A stretch of DNA of 64,000 nucleotides from Patella vulgata (GCF_932274485.2 NC_065883.2:41138539-41202538); one strand, 5' to 3'. Positions 1 through 10,183 are shown, numbered from the stretch's first letter. Notes: a model not told the origin generated them from the letters alone. Numbers and translations are program-made.

Positions 1-201
1 TGAGGTTTGACCAGGAATCAATAAGGAGTGTAATACTGCATAACACTAATAAAGATGGCCAATAAGAGGTACACTGCTTCTCTCCTGTTACTATCAATGA
101 GCAGACTGCATTGATTTGATTGATCTAACCAAATCGAGCATATGTGTTTGATGTGAGGGGCTCACATTACACTATGCGAAGAACATGAATAAACAAACCT
201 A

Positions 202-479
202 AAAATCACCGTCATCATTCTTCGTCACGACTGCAGTGATATGCCATGAGACACCCTTTTTTACCGAACCAGTCTTGTTGGGGCTAACGAAACCTTTGTG
301 GAAGAAACTTCATGGCCCAGTCCATGGTGATGTGTGCCTGGTTAGGTAAGAGAGCGCTGAGGATGTCATTCTTCGCTCTCTCTTGGTTTTTGGTTCGTAG
401 CAAATGCGACTTCAGTTTAGTTATAGCCTCTTTTGCGTTATCAAAGTCGTAGTTGATTTCCTCTTTTTGTCTGTCGTAT
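202..479 (-). pseudogene. Exon 8, MDWAMKFLP exon with stop and frameshift
   Basis: Acceptor TGCTTTCAG|A at 479-481 completes the Arg codon from exon 7 and opens YDRQKEEINYDFDNAKEAIT, later MDWAMKFLPQRFR. The next codon is TAG (284-286), and after PQQDWFGKKG the homology WHITAVVTKNDDGDF continues one base out of frame, past the T6 run at 257-262. Another TAG follows at 199-201, and homology fades below about 190. The recalled family reads RExQxDWFGKRGxxWHIT here, so the stop replaces a Glu codon and one extra base sits in the homopolymer. The rest of the gene would lie beyond the window. Confidence 0.7.
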
Positions 480-860
480 CTGAAAGCAGAACGCACGTAA
501 TATTTGAAAGATTACGCAGCGCTTACGAAACACGAATCGTGTTCCGTAGGTCAAAGACAAAGATCACAATATATTCATTTTTTGAGATTTTGCCGCGGCT
601 GATATGAACGCCACTTACGTCGAGTTCAGAGAAGAATACTAGTTCTTCATAAAAAAAATCTCTGAACTTTCGAGTGAATAGCAGTTCTACTATAAATTAT
701 ATTTTCCCCCAACTAAATAATTAGGAAATAACTGATCTAAGGTCATTTAAAATCACCACGTCGCAAAAGTACCTAACGGTAGATATGGAATCAGGTAGTG
801 CATCATAATAGTTTATTTTCCAAACGATAGTACATAATGTATCACCAATAATCTACGTAC

Positions 861-1104
861 CTATAAGCTATCGTGTCCTTCTTGAGAGCATCCTCGATCC
901 TTACGAAAGTCAAACGAATTTCTTCACACTGCATGCACAGCATATCATGTTCATGTGAGCAAATGTGTTTCTCACTGAGTGCGAAAGTAGCGCAGTGGTC
1001 AGCACAGTGACTTGTTGTAACATTCAGCTTATAGTCTGTTTTCAAATAATGCTTGGCATTCTGTAGACGCATCTTTGTATTAGCAACCCAGGACTGAGAC
1101 ATAC
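861..1104 (-). CDS. Exon 7, Cys/His cluster
   Basis: 244 bases, acceptor ATCACAG|GTATG, donor ATAG|GTACGT. The 81 residues carry HCADHCATFALSEKHICSHE then HDMLCMQCEEI, a run of five Cys and several His with CxxC-type spacing that suggests a zinc-binding module, followed by a helical stretch ending KKDTIAYR. Entry phase 1 and exit phase 2 fit both neighbours. Confidence 0.72.
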
Positions 1105-1281
1105 CTGTGATAAAGAAAAACGTACCTAGTGAGAAAGGATTTGATCGAATGGGAAGCAAATTAAGAACAAAAGCAATTTAGGGACGGGGCGCACAATATA
1201 CACACAGCAACAAAATCTATCAATGTATTTAGAATAACACAAACCCCTCAGTATCCTTTGTTGTACAAAAACTATACTTAC

Positions 1282-1393
1282 CAAGTTCCCCGAGTGTATC
1301 CACCAAACCGAACAACGTGTTGAAGGCTACCGACCCTTCAGCAGCTATATTATCTAGTCCTGCTAATGACTGCTTTTGAGAAGCTGCACAAAC
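1282..1393 (-). CDS. Exon 6
   Basis: 112 bases, acceptor TTCTAG|GTT, donor CTTG|GTAAGT. It reads VCAASQKQSLAGLDNIAAEG then SVAFNTLFGLVDTLGEL and ends in phase 1. It follows exon 5 directly (LFSLIQ-VCAASQK), a junction that fits relatives I recall. Confidence 0.75.
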
Positions 1394-1653
1394 CTAGAAA
1401 AAAGAGACAGATAGCTTTACAAATCTACCACTTGTCACCTACCATCAATGAATAAATTTTCAATTCTGCAAACAATTCATGCACGTTTCTACTATCAGAA
1501 ACAAGACAGATTTAGACAGTTCCGACGATAGATACAGTGTATTGAGTTACCAAGAGCCACCACGCTGGACAATTATGGGATATATGTATAAGACTAGAAA
1601 AAATTAGGAAGACTTGAGACGATTAGGAAGACTAGAAAAGATTAGAAACCTAC

Positions 1654-1992
1654 CTGAATAAGGGAGAAGAGCGTACTTTTCCCTAATGGTATGAAGTTTG
1701 TTTCTTTGCAGTAGGCAAGATATATATCTATCAGCCGTGAAACAACTACAGTTCTTACAACATTAGGAATCTCCAACTTCTCTCCGTGGCTGAGTTTGAT
1801 TTTCTTTGTTCCGTAAGCAACGTCATGAAGAAATTCAGGCCTTGATACGAAGTCTATAAAGTGATCGATTTTGAAATCGTCTAGTCGGTTTCTTTGAATC
1901 TTGTCCATTTCAACTGTCAATCCTTTCCCAGCTGTCTTGGTGTGATCTCTTGCCTTATCAATTCGGTATACAGATAAGCCAGGTATAAGTTT
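1654..1992 (-). CDS. Exon 5, conserved core with KLEIPNVVRT
   Basis: 339 bases, phase 0 to 0, with acceptor CTTGAAG|AAA and donor CAG|GTAGGT. It encodes KLIPGLSVYRIDKARDH at the start and the stretches FIDFVSRPEFLHDVAYGTKK, KLEIPNVVRTVVVSRLIDIY and LGKSTLFSLIQ. This is the best conserved part of the recalled family. The last stretch resembles a helix-turn-helix-like 'STL' segment, but I would not call a DNA-binding domain on that alone. Confidence 0.75.
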
Positions 1993-2049
1993 CTTCAAGA
2001 AAAATAGTACGGAAAAATGTGATGGACTACAAGACTGTGATTTATATTA

Positions 2050-2570
2050 GTGGACTAGCAGGATACCCGGCTTCGCTCGGGGGTCATAACTCCGAAACCG
2101 GAAGTGGTAGACTAACGCCACCTGGCCTATGTTACTCCGCGGTCCGAGCTACCCCTATACCCCAAATTTCAGACTCGGGGCAGACCTAGTGTAGCCGCCA
2201 ACCCCGAACAAACAGACAGATACATGGCTTCGCTCGGGGGTCATAACTCCGAAATCGGAAGTGGTAGATTAACGAAACCTGGCCTATGTTACTCCCCGGT
2301 CCGAGCTACCCCTATACACCAAATTTCAGACTCGGGGCGGACCTAGTGTAGCCGCCAACCCGAACAGACCGGTTTCGCTCGGGGGTTCATAACTCCGAAA
2401 CCGGAAGTGGTAGACTAAAGCTACCTGGTCCATGAGACTCCCCGGTCCGAGCTACCCCTATACCCCAAATTTCAGATTCGGGGCAGACCTAGTGTAGCCG
2501 CCAACCCCGAACAGACAGACAGACAAACGACAGTCACAAATATATAGATAGATAGATAGATAGATAGATG
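2050..2570 (+). repeat. Intronic tandem repeat with CGCTCGGG hairpin, then GATA microsatellite
   Basis: Three imperfect copies (about 135-165 bp, starting near 2,066, 2,225 and 2,369), each opening with CTTCGCTCGGGGG and containing CCGAGCTACCCCTATA and TAGTGTAGCCGCCAA. The last is followed by GACA-rich sequence and a (GATA)n run at 2,545-2,568. The block is clearly GC-richer than its surroundings and sits in the intron between exons 4 and 5. The GCTTCGCTCGGG motif recurs in many arthropod and mollusc dispersed repeats; I do not know its parent element. Confidence 0.7.
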
Positions 2571-2661
2571 AGTTGTTTTATTGACAAGCTCCAGCGGATA
2601 CTACATTCTTATCGAGCAGACTTTTGTTCGATCACAATCATGTGATAAACATTGTAGTTAC

Positions 2662-3075
2662 CTGTAAGTCAGTCTTTGTGCGATCAGTCGCCAATATCGA
2701 TAGGATCTGTCTCTTCGTATAACTTGAAGTCGCATCAAGATAACATTTTACTAGCGATTGTACTACACTGCCTTCAGATTCAGATACATCTACTGTTGGC
2801 TTCAGTACAGTCTCCATAAGATCATCCTCCTGACCAGGTGCTAAACAATGCAAGACAAGTCCTATGCCCTCTATAGCTTTTCTCTTATAATAATTCCTCA
2901 TGTTAGATGCCATCTCATTCAGTGGAGACAACAACTGTCCCCTGACCTCTGTTACGTTCCCTCTTTTGAGAAAGTCATTCAGATTTTGTAATGTTAAATT
3001 TCTGGGAGCAGGTGTTGGCGAATAGGACATATCCATCTCAAAAGGGGACTCCTCTGATTCAGAAAAGTGGTGTGT
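2662..3075 (-). CDS. Exon 4
   Basis: 414 bases, phase 0 to 0, with acceptor TTTTCAG|ACA and donor ACAG|GTAACT. The 138 residues start THHFSESEESPFEMDMSYS and end TDRTKTDLQ. The body (NMRNYYKRKAIEGIGLVLHC, then KCYLDATSSYTKRQILSILA) looks helical and matches the region that precedes the KLEIPNVV block in relatives as I remember them. No stops or frame breaks. Confidence 0.7.
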
Positions 3076-3371
3076 CTGAAAACAAATTTCATAAATTTAG
3101 TATCACTAGGAAAACAAATAATGAACGACAATGGGAGCATACTAGTCAACAGGATTTCTGACCCATCACCCTTCTGTAGTGGTGTGGGACAGCACCAATA
3201 TATGTTCATTTACGTATATTGTAATGTAATTGGTACAATCATCAGACATGAACTAGCACTAGAGCAAATAGCTTCTGGAAAGTTGCTAAGAATTCGCCGA
3301 TACCCGACATCAAAACAATTCAGACTTATTATGCTGGGATTAATTCAAAATTCACATGTAATTATCATTAC

Positions 3372-3578
3372 CTGCTCAATGACTCTAGTAGGTAGTTCTA
3401 AGTTATTACTGTCACTGGTGTCGCTACCAGTAGCTGTTGCTGGAGGAGGAGGCAGTATGCCAGTTCCACTACCCATAGCTACAGATGACGTACTAGCAGT
3501 AGATTGATGATGGATGTAAGAGGCAGTAGCTGCAGATGATGTAGCAGTGGGAGGGGTGTCATCAGTTCCCACAGTAAC
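3372..3578 (-). CDS. Exon 3, low-complexity linker
   Basis: 207 bases, phase 0 at both ends, with acceptor TTTTAG|GTT and donor CAG|GTAATG. It encodes a Ser/Thr/Ala/Pro-rich 69-residue segment with a short poly-Pro run (LPPPPA), ending LELPTRVIEQ. It is probably a disordered linker between the Cys/His-rich N-terminus and the more conserved body. Divisibility by three means that skipping it would keep frame. Confidence 0.55.
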
Positions 3579-3959
3579 CTAAAACCACAAACCACAAAAT
3601 AATTTTCTAAACTTATTCCACATCAATAATTATTAAACTTATTTTTAAAAAATACATAAAAGTATTTGCAGGAGGGTAATATTTTAAAAAATTTCTGAAA
3701 TAAAGTCTCACATTGATCGACTGACCTGTTACCGGCCAGTCCATCATTCCGAGGCTCGATACTAGAAAATTGTCAATGTCCCATACATGTTGGGGTTGAT
3801 ATTATGAATATTCTGAGAGATTGGCCCTGATCGAAATATCCTTCACGTACAAATATAGTTTTAAAGGGCCTGGCAAGATCCATTTTGGGCTCTGATAATG
3901 ATCATAGGATGAAGTTGAATTTTTGACCCTATGCCATATCATTTATTTGAAGAACTAAC

Positions 3960-4036
3960 CTGAGGCAGTGTAGCAGCCTGGCTCTTTTGACGTTCCATTT
4001 CTTCATTATGGGCTGCATAACATTTCCTACATATAC
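3960..4036 (-). CDS. Exon 2
   Basis: 77 bases between an acceptor TTCTAG|GT and a donor CAG|GTTAGT. It reads ICRKCYAAHNEEMERQKSQ then AATLPQ, after the split Gly codon from exon 1. The CxxC pair is the clearest metal-binding hint in the N-terminal part. Phases agree on both sides (1 in, 0 out). Confidence 0.65.
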
Positions 4037-4373
4037 CTAGAATGAAAGAAAAAATTATAAAATTAACAAGAATTTTTTAATGCTACCAAAATTAAAGAAA
4101 AAGCAGAGGGCTGGATCCCTGTAAAGGTATTACAGCTATATCAGATTCAATGCAGCTAGTGTGAGGACTTCTGAATTCTATGGCTTAATTCAGTCAACTC
4201 GAGTATCACCACACAACTATTTTCTGTTAATTTGATGGTGGTCGAGAATTCGAGTATACCGCACAACTCTTTTTTGCTAAATTGGTTGTGGTCGAGCACA
4301 CACAAGGTTTTCATCACTATTTCAAAAACACATTTTTTCCCCTTTTTTTTCACTAGTATTTTATTTCACTTAC

Positions 4374-4536
4374 CCGATCCAATAGGAATAAGCTGATTCC
4401 AAGTGACAAAAGCTTCTCTGCTCATTTTCAGCGACACAGCACGGTCTTTGTAAGGCTTCCCCTTAGATGTGGCACCATGCATTGGATGTTTACATCCTTT
4501 TGGTGAGACCCAGGCGGTAGCGATGTGTAACACATA
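4374..4536 (-). CDS. Exon 1 (first recognisable exon) of the broken gene
   Basis: The frame is open from 4,536 (an in-frame stop lies at 4,537-4,539) down to a donor reading GG|GTAAGT at 4,373. The product includes GCKHPMHGATSKGKPYKDR and ends EAFVTWNQLIPIGS. The first ATG is at 4,480-4,482 (MHGATS), but coding could begin upstream through an unrecognised acceptor, so the start is uncertain. Cys and His spacing suggests the first half of a zinc-binding knuckle completed by the CRKC of the next exon. The exon ends in phase 1. Confidence 0.6.
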
Positions 4537-4539
4537 TCA

Positions 4540-5126
4540 ATCTAGATCAAAAATACCACACCGTAAAGAAACAGCTGCCATTCAGTTCTCACGTCATTTA
4601 TTGCTATGTGATGTGCTAAAAGGTGGGCCTTAGTGTCCTTAGTACACCTTTTCACTCGTATAAGTCATTTTCGTGGTCATATCCGGGATATGTACCACAT
4701 TTTATGGCCAAAAATGACGAAAAAACGCAATGTTCTGTGGTCTCGGGTGCGGCCATCTTTGATTGGAAACTAAGCCTAATCAAACAGACTAGTTTTGCTA
4801 GGCGGGTTTACAGCTTATCTTTAAAGGACAATATTGGTGCCAGTCGTTATCACATATGTGATAAAACTGGTTAAACAGGTTCCAAATATTATTTTATCAC
4901 AGACATCATTGCTACGATAGATGAGTAATCAATGTTTCAACAGTAGGAAGTGACGAACGCAAAAGGAAAACAGGAGTTATCCCTTTATATAACTGAATGA
5001 AGTGACGGGTGATAACAGATACATGGGCGAATTTCTGATCACTAATAATTCCTTCGAAGACCAAAAGTTGTTGTATGGGACTGTGAAAGGATATCTGACA
5101 ATTCATAAACAAAACTGACTCTCACT
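4540..5126. other. Region upstream of the broken gene; nothing recognised
   Basis: AT-rich sequence with no convincing exon or mobile element. Any promoter of the broken gene would lie here or further right, but no TATA box or initiator could be singled out. Confidence 0.4.
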
Positions 5127-5266
5127 ACATAAGAGAACATGAAAGAAAAAGAACATGAAAGAAAAATAGAAAAAGTCCGTGCATTACCATGTTTTTATAA
5201 GTATAGAATGAATAAACACCCGTGAATGTACGGACTAATTCTATTTTTCTTGTGTTCTCTTATCTA
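5127..5266. repeat. Short hairpin (MITE-like)
   Basis: Left arm AAGAGAACATGAAAGAAAAA... GTCCGTGCATT pairs with right arm ...ACGGACTAATTCTATTTTTC... GTTCTCTTAT. The left arm contains an internal duplication of GAACATGAAAGAAAAA. Target duplication is not clear. Confidence 0.5.
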
Positions 5267-5860
5267 ATGACATGCAATTGCTTGTTTGAATTGTCAGATA
5301 TAGAGAATCAGCGATTTACAATAGGGAAAATTCACCAACTTTGACTTATGATTTCGCACTGAATGAAGAGAGGTGACAGAGATTTTATTTCTTATATCGA
5401 TAGAGGGTATCAAGCTGTGCATAAAACCATTTCGATATTTTGACCTACCCCGCATCATAAAAAATAAAGCGAATCTTCGCAGGTGTATATTTTCCGTTTT
5501 TTTCGCCATATGTTACAATTTTGCTGACCATTACACCCAGAGAATAGATGCGACTTTATGGTATTCATACTGGGGCACAGGAAGACCCCCACTAACATCC
5601 CCAATCACCACCATTTTCAACAAAACCCTACACTCGCCACAATAGGTGACTGAAAATTGACCAAAAATGACCCGAAAAAGGGCAAAATTGGCCAAAAATC
5701 ACCCACAAGCTGTATCTCAAAAACGGTTAAATTTTTAGATCGGCCCTTCTGGCTGTGAAGTAGTCAGGGGGAGTCCATAAAACCCCCCCTGAGATGAACT
5801 CGATCTGCCGACCCCCCACCTTCCCAATTTTGCATGATTTTGCATGGTTTTCTCATGGAA
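5267..5860. other. No gene recognised
   Basis: Short open frames occur on both strands but none shows a known domain or a splice context. The right half (5,560-5,830) has C-rich and A-rich runs typical of decayed repeats. Confidence 0.4.
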
Positions 5861-6165
5861 TGACTCTTAAATTACTAATATAACATATTTATTTTAATTT
5901 ACTAATATAACATATATTTTAATTTACTAATATACATGTATATATATTTTAATTTACTAATATAACATTTATTTAATTTATTAATATAACATTTATTTAA
6001 TTTACTAATATAACATTAACAATATAACATTTTATTTAATTTACTAATATAACATATGTTTTAATTTACTAATATAACATATGTTTTAATTTACTAATAT
6101 AACATATGTTTTAATTTACTAATATAATATATTTCAATTTACTAATATAACACTTTGACAAGTTG
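5861..6165 (+). repeat. AT-rich minisatellite, about 25-bp unit
   Basis: About 11 copies of a unit built on AATTTACTAATATAACAT followed by ATGTTTT or a shorter spacer. Copies near 6,055-6,120 are almost perfect at 25 bp; the left copies vary in spacer length. Confidence 0.85.
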
Positions 6166-6324
6166 CATGGAACCATCTTTTGCATGAAAAACAATGAACG
6201 CAATTTGTTGAACACCTGGATTTACAAAATCCACAAGCAAATATAGGCGCCATCGTGAAAATTTATATGATAGGTATAAAATCCGATAATGATCCAAAAT
6301 GAAAGTGGGAGATTCGTGTGTGTG

Positions 6325-6380
6325 AAATAGCTTTATTTAATGCCTGCTTCCACCAAAGTGATATCGCAGACAAATAGGAA
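6325..6380 (-). mobile_element. Decayed SINE 3' fragment
   Basis: Shares GCTTCCACC, then AAGGTGATAT-like and CGCAGACAA blocks in the same order as the SINE at 47,156-47,437, but the usual GTTTAACGTC block has decayed to TTTAATGCC. Short and diverged. Confidence 0.4.
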
Positions 6381-6418
6381 ATCCATGCGAAGAAATCATT
6401 TATATACATGCAAGTTTT

Positions 6419-6481
6419 TGATAGTGTCATATAGAACTCAAATCGATGACACTATGACACTATTTCTATATGACACTATCT
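6419..6481. repeat. Short inverted repeat
   Basis: GATAGTGTCATATAGAA is mirrored by TTCTATATGACACTATC with a 29-base loop containing GATGACACTATGACAC. It directly abuts the left end of the Tc1 element, so it may be a cruciform-prone insertion target. Confidence 0.65.
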
Positions 6482-6484
6482 ATA

Positions 6485-7965
6485 CTCAGCCAAATTAAAA
6501 ACTTGACACTCAGGATTTTTGGGACTAGATTTTTAATATTTGGTTTAAGGCAACTATTTTAGTGTTATGTTGTGCACAGACGACCTTGACATCAACAGAA
6601 AGCAAGAATACGTCTCGCCGAAAGTCCTTGACATTGATAACGTTCGTGATGTCACAGTACCCCCCAAAACGAAATTCACAGACTTGGAGAACAATCGGAA
6701 TAAAGTGTTTAGTAACGGTTGTGGCCTCCTCTAGCGTCTCGTACAGCCACACAATGTCTTCTCATGGATCTCAGAACATTAGTAAACACTACCCGAGGAA
6801 GACGTCGCCACTGCTCAGCAAGAGCATGTTGAAGGTCCTGCAACGTCAGTGGTGGATTCACTTGCTGACGAACACGTCGTCCCAGATGTGTTCAATAGGA
6901 TTAAGGTCGGGGCTAAGCGACGGCCAATCCAGGACTTGGACACCAGCATTTCTTAAAAAATTCTGGGTAGCAATTGCTGAATGGGGTCGAGCATTGTCTT
7001 GTTGAAACGTTAGTCCAGGCCCATGTCTCTGCATAAACGGAAGAAGAACAGGTTGCAAAATCTGATCCCTGTACTGGACAGCATTTAAGTTCCCTTGGAC
7101 AACAACAAGAGGAGAACGTCCATGTGCACAAAAATAACCCCAAACCATGACGCTGCCGCCACCAAATTGGTCAACTTCTCTGACGCATACTTGAGCGTAA
7201 CGTTCACCTCGTCTGCGGTACACTCGGGCCCTGCCATCGGCAAATCTCAAATTGAATCGAGATTCGTCACTAAAGACAACCGAATTCCATTGTCTTTGAG
7301 TAAATCGTATGTGTCTTGTGGCCCACACAAGTCGGTTACGGCGATGAAGAGGTGTCAATATTGGTCCATTATAGGGCCTCCGAGCTCGAAGACCAGCAGC
7401 CTGCAAGCGATTTCGAACAGTTTGTGCAGTTACCCTTCCACCAAACATCTCTCTACTTGTGGAGGTTGCAGTGACAAATCTGTTTCTAAGATGACGTAAT
7501 CGTATTGCTTGATCTTCCTGGAGTGACGTCACACGTGGCGCTCCCGCCCTTGGGCGGTCGGCAATAGTTCCAGTTTGAAGCACTCTCATTCTAAGATTAA
7601 TTATTGTCTGGCGTGAACAATTAAAGACTCTTGCAACAGTGACCACAGACTGATCAGCATAGAGCCTACCTATAGCACGTAGACGTTCTACATTTGATAC
7701 AAAGATGAAAATAACAATTTTAATTTGTTTTTCCAGTTCAAGTTACCTGTGCGTGTTCAGTTTAAGAAAACTTGCATCGATTGACCTCACGAGTTTCTGT
7801 TTGCACGTGTTTTTCAGGTTTTTCATCTTTATATGCTCAAAAGTCACGTGATCCACGTGACTTTACAATTTTATGAAATTAAAGGCTTCTTACTACTTAC
7901 TATCGTTAGAAACACATTAAAATTTATTTGACTTACCAGAAATTCAAGTTTTTAATTTGGCTGAG
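6485..7965 (-). mobile_element. Tc1-like DNA transposon, decayed (family 1)
   Basis: 1.48 kb bounded by inverted repeats CTCAGCCAAATTAAAAACTT and its reverse complement, with TA on both sides, the Tc1/mariner target dinucleotide. It encodes one transposase on the minus strand. The same family is represented, split in two, at 37,029-45,519. Confidence 0.9.
6712..7690 (-). pseudogene. Tc1-like transposase, start lost and 3' frameshift
   Basis: DDE transposase of the Tc1 type: two N-terminal helix-turn-helix segments (NCSRQTIINLRM in the first), a GxPR-like hinge, FSDESRF with the first catalytic Asp, GGGSVMVWG, QQDNARPHSA with the second Asp, and SPDLNPIEHIWD with the catalytic Glu. The spacing between second Asp and Glu fits DD34E. 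Compared with the copy at 37,252-37,607, about 10 bases are missing just after the IEHIWD codons (near 6,882), shifting the C-terminus out of frame. Compared with the copy ending at 45,230, the segment holding the start codon (MLRLSNVERRR) is deleted near 7,700. It cannot make a full protein. Confidence 0.88.
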
Positions 7966-7967
7966 TA

Positions 7968-8256
7968 TATATGAAGTTGGCATATATTAGTTCGATATGT
8001 TGAGAAAAGTAGTGACCCACCTGCGCTTTCATACTTGAATAGATCACCATAGATTGGATAATTTGGACGCGACAAGTCGAAATAATTGTATTTTGTTGGC
8101 TTGTCGTGTTGTGAATAATAACAAGTCAACAGAATTGATCCGGCAAGTCGACAAAATGAAGGCGACGATTGTCGGGTTATTTTGTTGTGTTTTCGGGTTG
8201 ATTTGTCGCCTTCTTCATAGATGTTATTTGAATGGCCGCTAACAGCCACCATACAA
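7968..8256. repeat. Solo end related to the 6.2-kb foldback element
   Basis: The right edge (GCTAACAGCCACCATA) resembles the right end of the foldback at 13,690-19,912 (ACTATCAGCCACCATA). The interior is rich in the same words (CGACAAGTCG, GGCAAGTCGACAAAAT, TTGTCGTGTTG). No matching left terminus was found, so this is a fragment or a distant relative. Confidence 0.5.
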
Positions 8257-8282
8257 AATAGTTCATAAACACAGTTTCTTTT

Positions 8283-8480
8283 TTATTTAAACAATATTTT
8301 ATTCACAGGATACCGAAACAAGCAAATGACTTATATAAATCGGCTTACCAAATGCAAGATACATCAATGATATAAACAAATATTATGATCAATATACATG
8401 TATATTGAGTGTTCAATTACATATTTAATAAGATTACAGAAAGAATATAATCAAGTGTTAGCTAGCATCAGGACCAGGAA
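8283..8480 (-). mobile_element. 5'-truncated LINE tail 1
   Basis: Begins with TTTAAACAATATTTTATT, the same 3' terminus as the full-length LINE at 11,745, followed within 60 bases by a TATATAAATCGGC-like block equivalent to GGCCTATATAAG in the full copy. The inner boundary is approximate. Confidence 0.6.
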
Positions 8481-8573
8481 AGGGTCGATACTCGACTGCT
8501 TAGTTTAGATTCATTTCACAAAATCGTAGGCGGCTAGCGCAACCTGTAACCGATATGTGGGTGGTGGATATAT

Positions 8574-8770
8574 TGGTTTAAACAATATTTTATTTTGAGA
8601 ATGACATGAGTATACAATACTGATGTAATGGATTTGAAAACAAGCCGAAGCCTATATAAATTCATCTCCATGTAATTTATACATTTCAATACAAATAGTA
8701 ATATGTACAAATTTCAAAAGTATAGCTTACATATTTACATAGACAAATAGATAAATAAAAACAAGCCAAC
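8574..8770 (-). mobile_element. 5'-truncated LINE tail 2
   Basis: Starts GTTTAAACAATATTTTATT and contains AAGCCGAAGCCTATATAAAT, the 3'-UTR pattern of the LINE whose full copy ends at 11,745. Same orientation as tail 1. Confidence 0.65.
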
Positions 8771-8879
8771 AGTGAGGCTGATGTCCCGAAATGCTCAAAT
8801 AAATAGATGACACATATTCATTAATCGCACATCTATTTTTTTCAAAAGTATCCAGCAATCAAACTGATTATCAACTATA

Positions 8880-10150
8880 CACTAAGTTTCATCACTCTCT
8901 ATCAGATAAAATCAAAGTTATCTTGTCCCAGAGCATCGACCAAGGAAATTGCTTATCTCTGCTTAAGCTTGATATGTTAATCATTGAACTCCGTCAAGAC
9001 AAACATCTACATCAAGTTTAAACATACTACCTCAATTAGAAGCAGAGTTGTTATGTTCCAAAGTCTTGACCAATTAAAATTCTTAGCCTAAGCAGAAAAT
9101 TCTCATCATCAAACTTAGTCAAGGTATTGATGTAATGAAACTATACACCAAGTTTCATCACTCTCACTTAATTAGAACTAAAGTTATCGTGTCTCAAAGC
9201 ACCAACCAATCAAATTGCTTATCTCTGCTTACCCTAAGCAGAAAATGCTCATCTTCGCACTCCATCAAGTCATTGACCTCATAAACACCTACACCAAGTT
9301 TGTAGCTCAATTAGAAATGAAATGAAATGGGGTTTAACGTCCTACTGTTCTGCTCCTATACTGGGCTAATGAAGACGGGCATACGCCATACAGTGTACTA
9401 TGAGGGAAATTTTGCCCGGGCAGCGGCACTATCGCCTACTCTTATATCGAATTCCAACTGCCAGGGGATCTTTTACGTGCATTCCAATATATACACGGGA
9501 CCTCGGTTTTTCGTCTCATCCGAAGGACCAGACAGCTGTCCTTGTCAGGCCCTCCGTTTTGCACCCCATCAATTCATTGACCTTATAAACACCTACACCA
9601 AGTTTGTACATTCTAGCTCAATTAGAAGGAGAGTTATTGTGTTCCAAAGTCTTGGCCAATCAAATTGCTTATCGCTCTGCTTACCCTGAGCAGAAAGTGC
9701 TCATTATCGAACTTAGTCAAGGTATTGATGTAATGAAACTATACACCAAGTTTCATCACTCTCACTTAATTAGAACTAAAGTTATTGTTTCCCAAAACAT
9801 CAACCAATCAAATTGCTTATCTCTGCTTACCCTAAGCAGAAAATGCTGATCTTCGAACTCCATCAAGTCATTGACCTCATAAACACCTATACCAAGTTTG
9901 TACATTCTAGCTCAATTAGAAGGAGAGTTATTGTGTTCCAAAGTCTCGGCCAATCAAATTGCTTATCGCTCTGCTTACCCTGAGCAGAAAATGCTCATTA
10001 TCGAACTTGGTCAAGGTATTGATGTAATGAAACTATACACCAAGTTTCATCACTCTCACTTAATTAGAACTAAAGTTATTGTGTCCCAAAACATCAAACA
10101 ATCAAATTGCTTATCTCGGCTTACCCTAAGCAGAAAATGCTAGCTCAATT
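8880..10150 (+). repeat. Satellite, 294-bp dimer of two 147-bp halves
   Basis: Repeated blocks include CACCAAGTTTCATCACTCTC, CCAATCAAATTGCTTATC and CTAAGCAGAAAATGCTCATC. Units starting at 9,604 and 9,898 are exactly 294 bases apart and nearly identical; the two halves of each unit are diverged versions of one another. A SINE interrupts the array at 9,314-9,562. A single diverged copy lies near 42,690-42,870. Confidence 0.85.
9314..9562 (-). mobile_element. SINE (type S), 5'-truncated
   Basis: Matches the SINE at 15,696-16,018 through its 3' tail (GAAATGAAATGGGGTTTAAC on the plus strand), GACGGGCATACGCCATACAG, TTTTGCCCGGG, GGGATCTTTTACGTGC and TCCGAAGGACCAGACAGCTG, then stops before the tRNA-like head. 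Satellite sequence resumes on either side. Confidence 0.8.
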
Positions 10151-10183
10151 AGAAGGAGAGTTATTGTGTTCCAAAGCCCCCAA

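Larger units (their letters stand above)
202..4536 (-). pseudogene. Eight-exon uncharacterised invertebrate gene, 3' end broken
   Basis: Eight exons read right to left with GT-AG junctions and matching phases; the 5' start and the 3' end beyond the window edge are unresolved. The joined product has Cys/His-rich segments (GCKHPMH near the start, CRKC in exon 2, a C-H cluster in exon 7), a Ser/Thr/Ala-rich linker in exon 3, and conserved stretches KLEIPNVVRT, VCAASQKQSL and MDWAMKFLP. From memory these belong to a multicopy, uncharacterised family in molluscs and cnidarians; the Asp of MDWAMKFLP could be part of a nuclease- or transposase-like core, but that is inference. The final exon has a TAG at 284-286 where a Glu codon is expected, and a T6 run at 257-262 that puts the following codons (WHITAVVTKNDDGDF) out of frame by one base. 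The upstream exons look intact, so decay is recent, or one lesion is a sequence error. I assign no function. Confidence 0.7.

Noticed and set aside
3067-3507. Plus-strand 146-codon frame
   Set aside because: Overlaps exons 3 and 4 and the intron between them on the opposite strand; those exons have matching splice sites and phases.
6858-7499. Plus-strand open frames opposite the Tc1 transposase (and at 44,620-45,024)
   Set aside because: Mirror frames of the transposase with no domain of their own.
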